Source: Sinosporangium album (lineage in GTDB: Bacteria > Actinomycetota > Actinomycetes > Streptosporangiales > Streptosporangiaceae). From it: a DNA stretch of 64,000 nt. Positions 56,801 to 63,500 of the stretch are shown piece after piece. The notes beneath the pieces are model-generated. The model worked only from the letters and a program-made list of their open reading frames with translations, did no database searches and had not been told where the DNA came from. A program made the position numbers and the translations under genes. The stretch's first letter is position 1; the number at the start of each line of letters is the position of its first letter. The stretch covers positions 62,001 through 126,000 of the forward strand of contig NZ_FNCN01000008.1 in assembly GCF_900100605.1 (NCBI RefSeq), given 5' to 3'.

Positions 56801-57461
56801 GAGCCTTGCCGATCCGCAGCAGGTCCTCGCGGACCCCCGTCTCGATCGGAATCCCACCGTGATCCATGACTTCCAGGAAGTAATTGTCCCGCCCGAATAT
56901 CTCTTGGTACTTGGCGGCGTATTCCAACGCCTTGTCGTACTGCCCGAGCCGGAGCCGCGTCTGCACCGCTCCAGACGGGCAGCCCGTGGTGGCGACGATC
57001 CCTTCGTGATACTGCTCGAACAGCTCGTCGTCCATGCGCGGGTATTTCTTCATGTGGCCTTCGAGAGAGGCCAGGGACGAGATCCTGAACAGGTTCCGCA
57101 GGCCCTGGGCGTTGACCGCCCACATGGTCTTGTGAAGGTAGGTGCCGCCGGCCGACACGTCACCGCCCAGACCGGTGCGCTCGTCCGACTTGCGCTGGTG
57201 GGGCTCCCCCCAGAACACCGGTCGCTTGTAGTGGCGGGATTCGGGGCTGACGTAACCCTCGATGCCGATGATGGGCTTGACCCCGGCGGCCTTCATCTTC
57301 GACTGGAACTCGTAGGCGCCGAACATGTTTCCGTGGTCGCTCATCGCGATCGCGGGCATGCCCAGCGCGGCTGCCCGCTCGGCCAGTTTGCCGATCTTCG
57401 CCGCTCCGTCCAGCATGGAGTACTCGGTGTGAACATGCAGGTGAACGAACGAATCAGCCAC
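53877..57461 (-). CDS. dnaE: DNA polymerase III alpha subunit
   Basis: Replicative polymerase, 1194 aa, full length. The PHP domain starts [20 protein letters not shown] with AMSDHGNMFGAYEF; the polymerase active site contains RISMPDVDLDFDERRRGDMI, preceded by GLGPGRGSATGSMVAYVTGI written here as LGPGRGSATGSMVAY. HhH and OB-fold regions follow (SGIISGIDKKVTKKGDVWAI). GTG start with AAGG upstream. Third-position GC is lower than in neighbours, especially in the C-terminal third, and a relic of a second dnaE 5' end lies upstream; the gene may have been replaced by transfer (inference). Confidence 0.97.
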   Translation of the reverse strand: MADSFVHLHVHTEYSMLDGAAKIGKLAERAAALGMPAIAMSDHGNMFGAYEFQSKMKAAGVKPIIGIEGYVSPESRHYKRPVFWGEPHQRKSDERTGLGGDVSAGGTYLHKTMWAVNAQGLRNLFRISSLASLEGHMKKYPRMDDELFEQYHEGIVATTGCPSGAVQTRLRLGQYDKALEYAAKYQEIFGRDNYFLEVMDHGGIPIETGVREDLLRIGKALGIPPLVTNDSHYVTEDQATAHDALLCVGTNSLLSDPTRFRFSGNGYYVRTAEEMWALDPNSDVWAEGCKNTLLIAERVEPYDEVFAHRDLAAKFPVPEGETEMSWLRKEAHRGAVRRYGDPVPTHVTERIEYELGVIEGMGFPGYFLVVADICRHARENGIWLGPGRGSATGSMVAYVTGITELDPIEHSLLFERFLNPERISMPDVDLDFDERRRGDMIRYVTEKYGEDNVSLIITYMTIKSKAAVKDAARVLGYPFPVGEKITKAFPPAVMGKEIPLTAIFDEKHSRYAEATELRKMYEEDTDVKQVIDTALGLEGLTRGTGVHAAGVILSSQPLIDVMPIFMRPDDGAHITGFDGPSSESMGALKMDFLGLRNLTVIGDAVQNVKDNRGIDLDMISLPLDDKKTYELLARGETLGVFQLDSSMMRDLTKLIAPARFEDISSILALGRPGPMGANAHVNYALRKAGQQGITPIHPSLKEALEPILGTTYHLVVYQEQVMAIAQQMAGYTLGGADILRRAMGKKKKEEMDKQWATFSSGMVAKGYTEEAAKAVWDVLEPFSSYGFNKSHTAGYGLVSYWTAYLKANYPAEYMAALLTSVGTNKDRMALYLAECRRMKLKVLLPDVNESGLRFSAVGEDVRFGLGAIQNVGENAIKGIISARSEKRAYTDFNDFLTKVPQVVCNKRTIESLIKAGAFDGLGHPRQGLMQIHDQAVDAVIDVKRKEALGQDSLFGAFDDDSGAGSVFHISVPEGEWDKKTKLSFEREMLGLYVSDHPLNGAERILERNRDLAIAQVLDGQAGAGNIRISGIISGIDKKVTKKGDVWAILKIEDHDASIEVPCFPQTYQLYGTNLAPDLVVAVTGRIRSRGDGDEATISFNATEITFLDVSGIQDDGREPIVIALREERINRELVDELKRILNVHPGETPVHLRVERLNRKINIVTLPHYSVNTSNGAFAGDIKVLLGANALVVP

Positions 57462-57588
57462 CGGTGACCTTGGCCTTTCGTGGTGGGTCGAGTGGAGGCT
57501 CCTACTCTATCGAGCACCCGAAGTGGCCGTCGTGACTCATCTGGAAATAGATGATCATTGGTGCGGGAGACCTCCCGGCCACGCGAGA
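57462..57588. other. dnaE upstream region
   Basis: Promoter-containing spacer between dnaE and the terminator at 57589. An A/T-rich patch around 57541-57560 (GGAAATAGATGATCATTGG) is the most likely promoter area. No gene. Confidence 0.4.
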
Positions 57589-57616
57589 GGCCCCGCAGCC
57601 GGACGGTTGCGGGGCC
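57589..57616 (-). terminator. terminator between the dnaE relic and dnaE
   Basis: Perfect nine-pair stem GGCCCCGCA / TGCGGGGCC with a ten-base loop. Confidence 0.75.
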
Positions 57617-57625
57617 CCGTGAGAC

Positions 57626-57770
57626 AGGTAGGCGTCACGCATGTCGCCGTGGTCGGTGATCGCGATGGCGGGCATCCCGAGATCTCCGACCCGCTTGACA
57701 TCTGCTTCAGCCGAGCGGCTCCGTCGAGCATGGAGTACTCGGTGTGAACATGCAGATGAACAAACGACTC
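57626..57770 (-). pseudogene. dnaE: relic of a second dnaE 5' end
   Basis: On the minus strand the frame reads [24 protein letters not shown], the PHP-domain start of DnaE, then shifts frame and continues [17 protein letters not shown]. It shares a 29-base identical run with the real dnaE start (CTGCATGTTCACACCGAGTA and the next nine bases) but differs elsewhere, e.g. ARLKQM in place of AKIGKLA and ITDHGDM in place of MSDHGNM. The start codon is out of frame, and the region ends after about 48 codons. It is non-functional. Confidence 0.85.
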
Positions 57771-57908
57771 ACCCGTACGGCTCCCCTATTCGTGCGGCGC
57801 GCCAGCGCCTACGCGTGTTGAGGCCGCCCCGGAGGCACAGCGCGCCCTAAGGTCGGTCCTATAACCAGCTAAACCACTTTGAGCTGGGAAAACAGCGGGG
57901 GAACCGGG
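57771..57908. other. permease promoter region
   Basis: Spacer between the dnaE relic and the permease. Locally A/T-rich (TATAACCAGCTAAACCAC near 57859) and likely to hold the permease promoter. No RNA recognised. Confidence 0.4.
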
Positions 57909-59342
57909 ATGGCGTCAGAGTCAACGGAACAAGGTTATAGCCATGTCCTGAGCAGCCGGCAGGTCCAGATGATCGCGATCGGCGGGGCCATCGGCGTGGG
58001 TCTGTTCCTCGGGTCGGGAGGCCGCCTCGCGGCGGCCGGTCCCGGCCTGGTGCTGTCCTACGCGGTGGCCGGGATCGCGGCGTTCCTCGTCATGCGGGCG
58101 CTCGGCGAGCTTGTACAGCACCGGCCCACGTCGGGCTCGTTCGTGGACTACGCCCACGAGTTCGTCGGCCCGTGGGCGAGCTTCGCCAGCGGGTGGATGT
58201 ACTGGATCAACTGGGCCTTCACCGGCATCGCCGAGCTCACCGCCATCGCCACCTACGTGCACAAGTGGGCCCCTGATCTTCCGCAGTGGATCACCGCCCT
58301 GGGCGCGCTGGTGCTCGTGCTCGCCGTCAACCTGCTCTCGGTGCGCCTCTTCGGGGAGTTGGAGTTCTGGTTCGCCCTGCTCAAGGTGCTGGCCATCACG
58401 GTGTTCCTGGTGGTGGGCACCTGGATGGTGGTCTTCGCCGTCAACGGCGCGGGGCCGGCCAACATGACCGCCGATGGCGGGTTCATGCCGTTCGGGCTGC
58501 CCCTGGTCCTGATGAGCCTGCAGGCCGTGGTGTTCGCCTACTCCGGCATCGAGCTCGTGGGCGTCGCCGCCGGGGAGACCAAGGACGTGCGCAAGGTCAT
58601 GCCGAAGGCCATCAACGGCGTCGTCTGGCGCATCGCGGTGTTCTACGTGGGATCGGTGCTGCTGCTGATCATGGTGCTGCCCTGGACCGCGTACAGCGGG
58701 ACGCAGTCGCCCTTCGTCACGGTGTTCAGCTCGCTCGGCGTCCCCTGGGCGGGCGACGCGATGAACCTCGTCGTCATCACCGCCGCCATGTCCTCGTGCA
58801 ACTCCGGTCTCTACTCCACCGGCCGCATTCTGCGCTCCATGGCCCTGAAGGGCGAGGCGCCCGCGGTGACGGGTCGGCTGAACTCGCGGCATGTGCCGTA
58901 CGGCGGGATCGCCATCACGGCGGCGGTGTTCCTCGGCGGGGTGGTGCTCAACTACTTCGTGCCGAAGCAGGCGTTCGACATCGCCATCGCGATCGCCTCG
59001 CTGGGAGTGATCACGACGTGGGGCACGCTGCTCTACTGCCAGATCGGGCTGCGCCGGGCGGCTCTGCGCGGCGAGGTCGCGCGGCCGGGGTTCCGGATGC
59101 CCGGCTCGCCGTACACGAACTGGTTCGCTCTGGCCCTGCTCGGCCTGGTCGTGGCGCTCATGGCGTTCGCCGACGAACCCCAGCGGATCGCTTTCTACAG
59201 CATTCCGCTGCTGGCGGCGGCCATCGCGGTCGGATGGCGGATCGTGAACGCGCGCCGGGGGCACCTGCGCAGGCCCCCGGCCGCCGGGCAGCCGATCGTC
59301 AGCGGCCCTGTCGCTCCGCCAGGCGCAGTCCCGCCTCGATGA
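57909..59342 (+). CDS. amino acid permease (AAT family, GABA/asparagine permease-like)
   Basis: Secondary transporter with about 12 helices, 477 aa. The first helix carries IAIGGAIGVGLFLGSGGRLA, the substrate-binding glycine motif of APC-superfamily permeases. GELVQHRPTSGSFVDYAHEF and GIELVGVAAGETKDVRKVMPKAI are hallmarks of the AAT group (AnsP, GabP, CycA). GGGGGAACCGGG precedes the ATG at 57909. Substrate among Asn, GABA, Ser/Ala is not resolved. Its last 44 bases overlap the convergent chorismate-mutase gene, an unusually long 3' overlap. Confidence 0.92.
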   Translation: MASESTEQGYSHVLSSRQVQMIAIGGAIGVGLFLGSGGRLAAAGPGLVLSYAVAGIAAFLVMRALGELVQHRPTSGSFVDYAHEFVGPWASFASGWMYWINWAFTGIAELTAIATYVHKWAPDLPQWITALGALVLVLAVNLLSVRLFGELEFWFALLKVLAITVFLVVGTWMVVFAVNGAGPANMTADGGFMPFGLPLVLMSLQAVVFAYSGIELVGVAAGETKDVRKVMPKAINGVVWRIAVFYVGSVLLLIMVLPWTAYSGTQSPFVTVFSSLGVPWAGDAMNLVVITAAMSSCNSGLYSTGRILRSMALKGEAPAVTGRLNSRHVPYGGIAITAAVFLGGVVLNYFVPKQAFDIAIAIASLGVITTWGTLLYCQIGLRRAALRGEVARPGFRMPGSPYTNWFALALLGLVVALMAFADEPQRIAFYSIPLLAAAIAVGWRIVNARRGHLRRPPAAGQPIVSGPVAPPGAVPPR

Positions 59343-60231
59343 CCGCGTTCATGACCGGCGCGAGTCCCGCCTCCCCCAGCGTGGGGGCGCGCTCCGCCAT
59401 GGCCGCGACCAGGCGGCGTTCCCGTTCCATGTCGCGCCCGGCGAACCCGCCGACGGGCTTCAATCGCTGGACGACCCCGGCGAGCGCGGCCCTGCGCTCC
59501 AGCAGGACGGCGAGCGCCGCGTCCACGCGGTCGATCGCCCCGCGGGCGGTCGCCACCGTGTCGGGGACCTCCTGCCGCACCACCGCGCCGATCAGCACCG
59601 CCGCCTCGCGGGCCCGGGCCACGGCCTCGGCGCCCGCCTCGGGCGCGACCATCAGGCCGTCGGCCCCCGCGGCGACGGCGGGCGCGGCGAGGTCCGCCCC
59701 GCCCGCAAGGCCCGCCAGCACGGGCCTGCCCGACCGCTCACGCGCGGCGCGCATCAGCGCCAGGTCGAGGGCGGGGCGGGCCAGGTGGGTACGGCTCCCG
59801 CTCTCGCAGAGCACCACGTCGTCGTTGCCCTCGGCGGCGCAGTAGTCGCCGACCGCCAGCCATTCCTCAAGCGTCGCCGTAGGGCCGCGCCGTACCACGA
59901 CCGGCAGCCCGAGCCGGGCCGCGGTCCCGACGAGCCCGAGGTCCTGCGCCCACTCCCCGCCGATCACGACGGCGTCGGCCGCGGCCTGGATCGCGGGCAG
60001 GTCCGCCGAGGAGAACGGCTCCACCAGCAGCGGCCCGGCGAACGCGGCCCGGGCCTCCCCCACGGCCTCCTCCGCGCGACGCCGCCCGCCGTGCTCGCGC
60101 AGCGACACCCACCGGGCGTCCGGCCCCGCGGCGGCCTCCCCGCCGATGACCACCACCGGGCCGGTGCCCACGCACAGGTTTCCGATCCGTACGGCGCGGG
60201 CCTCGCGTTCGGTGTGAGGAGTCGATGACAT
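59299..60231 (-). CDS. chorismate mutase fused to a degenerate DAHP-synthase-like domain
   Basis: 310 aa protein. Residues about 12-205 align with type I-beta DAHP synthase: LLVEPFSSADLPAIQAAADA, VVVRRGPTATLEEWLAVGDY, NDDVVLCESGSRTH and AVAAGADGLMVAPEAGAEA correspond to family motifs. Key residues are changed: the KPRTS motif and AGPC Cys are missing, LLKRG Lys is Arg, CERG is CESG, and the DPSH motif is AGLAGG. Residues about 225-310 form an AroQ chorismate mutase domain (RGAIDRVDAALAVLLERRAA, GRDMERERRLVAAMAERAP). GGGAG precedes the ATG. An aromatic-rich leader peptide and terminator lie upstream. The mutase may work; the synthase domain is probably regulatory. Confidence 0.8.
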   Translation of the reverse strand: MSSTPHTEREARAVRIGNLCVGTGPVVVIGGEAAAGPDARWVSLREHGGRRRAEEAVGEARAAFAGPLLVEPFSSADLPAIQAAADAVVIGGEWAQDLGLVGTAARLGLPVVVRRGPTATLEEWLAVGDYCAAEGNDDVVLCESGSRTHLARPALDLALMRAARERSGRPVLAGLAGGADLAAPAVAAGADGLMVAPEAGAEAVARAREAAVLIGAVVRQEVPDTVATARGAIDRVDAALAVLLERRAALAGVVQRLKPVGGFAGRDMERERRLVAAMAERAPTLGEAGLAPVMNAVIEAGLRLAERQGR

Positions 60232-60332
60232 ATATGGATCTCCCGTGGGTAGGGCCGGCGACCGGGTCCGAAGCCGACCAGGGACGACACGTCGATGAGA
60301 CGGTCTGTGTCGGTAAAGCCTGGAAAACACGA

Positions 60333-60358
60333 AAGGCAGAGACTTTGGTCTCTGCCTT
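60333..60358 (-). terminator. attenuator-type terminator in the leader of the chorismate-mutase gene
   Basis: AAGGCAGAGAC-TTTG-GTCTCTGCCTT forms an 11-bp stem; on the minus strand it is followed by TCGTGTTTT. It sits between the leader peptide and the gene start, 101 bases before the ATG. Perfect pairing and a U-rich tail are rare for this window. Confidence 0.75.
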
Positions 60359-60361
60359 GGC

Positions 60362-60419
60362 GCCGGCTCCGCAGGGGTCGCTAGATCACATGTATGCGAC
60401 CGGCTCTCGCGGAGCCGGC
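60362..60419 (-). promoter_or_regulatory. mutually exclusive leader stems
   Basis: On the minus strand GCCGGCTCCGC (complement of 60409-60419, inside the leader peptide gene) can pair with GCGGAGCCGGC (complement of 60362-60372) over 11 bases, or its CCGGCTC part can pair with GAGCCGG (complement of 60400-60406). Competing pairings overlapping a leader gene are what ribosome-sensing attenuation needs. How they couple to the terminator is not resolved. Confidence 0.5.
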
Positions 60420-60457
60420 TGAATAAACGCGAAATAGCGGGTCATGGCGTCGACCAT
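60386..60457 (-). CDS. leader peptide with Tyr/Phe codons
   Basis: 23-codon ORF reading MVDAMTRYFAFIQPAPREP then VAYM and TGA. Four of its residues are Phe or Tyr, three of them clustered (RYFAF). A GGAGGAG ribosome site lies eight bases before the ATG. It precedes paired stems and a terminator upstream of an aromatic-pathway gene, so it is probably a leader peptide sensing charged tRNA-Phe/Tyr. Start at the internal ATG four codons later is also possible. Confidence 0.65.
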   Translation of the reverse strand: MVDAMTRYFAFIQPAPREPVAYM

Positions 60458-60598
60458 AGGGCATGCTCCTCCGACGTGCCACTTAATGGATAAATTCGTC
60501 CCACATGACGAGACGGCAAATACGGGTGAAATCTCCGTACGGTCGATGTAGATCCCCCGCTATGGGAGGATTTCTAGGGCTGGGAGGGGGTTTGAGCG

Positions 60599-63500
60599 GT
60601 GATGCAGTGGGACGGGGAACACCGGAACGATCGCCGCATCGCTGACCGCTACCACCTGCTCGAACCTATCGGGCAGGGCGGCATGGGCGTGGTCTGGCGG
60701 GCGCATGACGAACTGCTCGACCGGACCGTCGCGGTCAAGGAGGTCCGGTACGGCGGCGGTCTCGGCGACGAGAAACACGTGCTGAACCGGCGGATGATGC
60801 GTGAGGCCCGGGCCGCTGCGCGCCTGACTCACCCTAACGTCGTGGTCGTCTACGACGTGATCGAAGAGGACCACCGGCCGTGGATCGTCATGCAGCTGGT
60901 GCCCTCCCGCTCGCTCGGCCAGGTCATCAGGGCCGACGGCCCGCTCAAGCCGCGCCGCGTCGCCGACATCGGCCTCCAGGTGCTCGACGCCCTGCGCGGC
61001 GCGCACCGCGCGGGCGTGCTGCACCGCGACGTCAAGCCGGAGAACGTCCTGCTGGCCCATGACGGCCGCGTCGTGCTCACCGACTTCGGCATCGCGACGC
61101 TGGAGACCGAGACCGCGCTCACCATGACCGGCCTGGCCGGCACCCCGGCCTTCATCGCGCCCGAACGCCTGCGCGGCCTGCCCGCCCGGCGCGAGTCCGA
61201 CCTCTGGTCGCTCGGCGCGACGCTGTACGCCGCCGTGGAGGGCAAATCCCCGCACGACCGGGGCATGGCCATGGCCACGATGCACTCGGTGCTGAACGAC
61301 GCGCCCGCGCTGCCGCGGAACGCCGGGCCGCTGTTCCCGGTGCTCGACGGGCTGCTGCGCAAGGAGCCGGTCCAGCGGCTGACCTACGACGAGGCGGCCG
61401 ACATGCTGCGCAAGGTCATGGAGGGGCACTCGCCCACCATGCCCTTCGGTGTCGTCGCCCCGCGTCCGCCCGCGGCCTCGCCCGCGGCGGAGCCCATCCC
61501 CGAGACCGGCCATCACGCCTCCCCTGCGCGCCCCGCGGGGCCGGGCGACGCCGGCAAGCGGCCGGGCAGGAACCCCTACCAGGGCCAGGGCGACGCACAG
61601 CAGGGCCGGGGCAACGCACAGCAGGGCCGGGGCGACGCGCCTCGCCTGAGGGGCCACGCCCCCGTCGCCGGCACCGTACGCCCGCGGCGGCCCGCGCCGC
61701 CCCCGGAGCCCCCGGCGGCCGACGACGTGGAGATCGCGACCCGCAAGTCCCGGCTTCCCGGCACCGCCGGACCGGGCCCGGCCGCCGCACGCTATGGCAC
61801 GGACGCGGCCGAGGCCCCCGCCACGCGGCGACCCGCCCCCGGGGCGACCTCGGAATCGCGGGCGGCGGAGAAGAGCCTCCTGGAGCCCTCTGAGGCCGTC
61901 GGCGGCCGTCCCTCTTCCGCGCGCTCCCACGGGGGCCTGCCCGAGGTCGACGCCCCGCGCACGCCGTCCACCTCTGCGAGCGGCAAGACCGCCAAAGGCC
62001 GCAAGCCCGGCGCGGGCGGCGCCGCGGCGGCCGGCAAGGCCGCGAAGGCGGACGGCCCCGCCCCTGCCGGTGCGGCGGCGGCCTCCGGCGACCCGCTGGA
62101 GGACGACGCCCTCACCTCCCCCAGCCTCGTCATGCCCGCTATCCTGGACGACGCGCCGCCCCCGTCCGGCGGCGACGCCGCCCCCGGGATGACCGTCACC
62201 GCCTCCCCCGCCAAGGGCAAGACCGGCGCAGGCACGGCGTCCACCGGCAAGGCCGGCACGAGCGCGGCCAAGTCCGGCACGGGCAAGGCGGCCTCGGGTA
62301 CGGCGGACGCCGCCAAGTCCGGCACCGGTAAGTCCGGCACGGGCGCAGCGGGCAAGGGCAAGCCGGGGACCGGCCAGGCCAAGACCGGATCCGGCTCGTC
62401 AGACGCGGACACATCGGACGCAGGCAAGCCCGGCAGATCGAGCTCGGGCAAGAGCGCCGACAAGTCCCGCATTGCCGGGCCGGGCACCGATGTAACGGAT
62501 ACAGATAAGTCCGGCACTTCGGGCCCCGACGCGAACGCCGGGAAGCCCGGAACAGCCGACCTGTACACAGACACCGCAGGCACGGACAAGTCCGCCACTT
62601 CGGATACAGGAAGCGGCACGCCCAGGTCCACCAGCTCGCGCGCCACCCCCACCGGCTCGGACAAATCCGATCTGCCGGACTCGGGTCCGGACGACCTGGA
62701 CACAGACGCCACAGACACCGGCACCCCGACCCCGGGCAAGCCCGGATCCGCCACACCCAGCCCGGACAGCACCAGCAAGCCCGGCACATCACGCACAGGC
62801 AAGACCAGCACCGGCAAGACCGGCACATCCGGCCCCGACACGAACGCTGGAAAGCCCGGAACAGCCGACCTGGACACGGACACCACGGGCACGGACACGG
62901 CGGGCACGGACACGGCGGGCACGGACGGCGGCAGTCTGAGCACGGGTGCCCGCACGCTGGGCACCGGAAGCTCGCGCACGGCGCCCACGAGCTCAGACAA
63001 GTCCGGCACATCAGGCTCGGACGCGGACATCGACGGCCTGGACTCAGACGGGACCGACAGTGACGCGGCGACCCCGGGCAAGCCTGGATCCGCCGCGCCC
63101 GACCTGGACACCGCAAGCACCAGCAAGCCCGACTTGTCCGGCCTTGACACCGACACGTCAGACAAAGACGCCGCAGAAACGGATACGGCGAGCACAGGGA
63201 CGGCAGGCACCGGCAGCATGAGCGCCAGCGCCCGCAAGCCCAAAGCCGACAGCCCGGACAACGCCTCGACGGGCACGGGCAAGCCCGGCGCATCAGGCTC
63301 GGACGCGGCCGATGCCGCCCAGCCCGCATCCGGCGACCCGGACCTGGACGCGGCGGACGCCGAGGCGGCCTCAGGCACCGCGGCGACCGGCAAGGCCCGC
63401 TCCCGCACGACCGGCAGCGGCAAGTCCAAGTCCGGTGCGACGGGGTCGTCTGCGACGGGATCCTCCAAGGCGGGAACCGGCAAGCCCGGCGCGGGATCGG

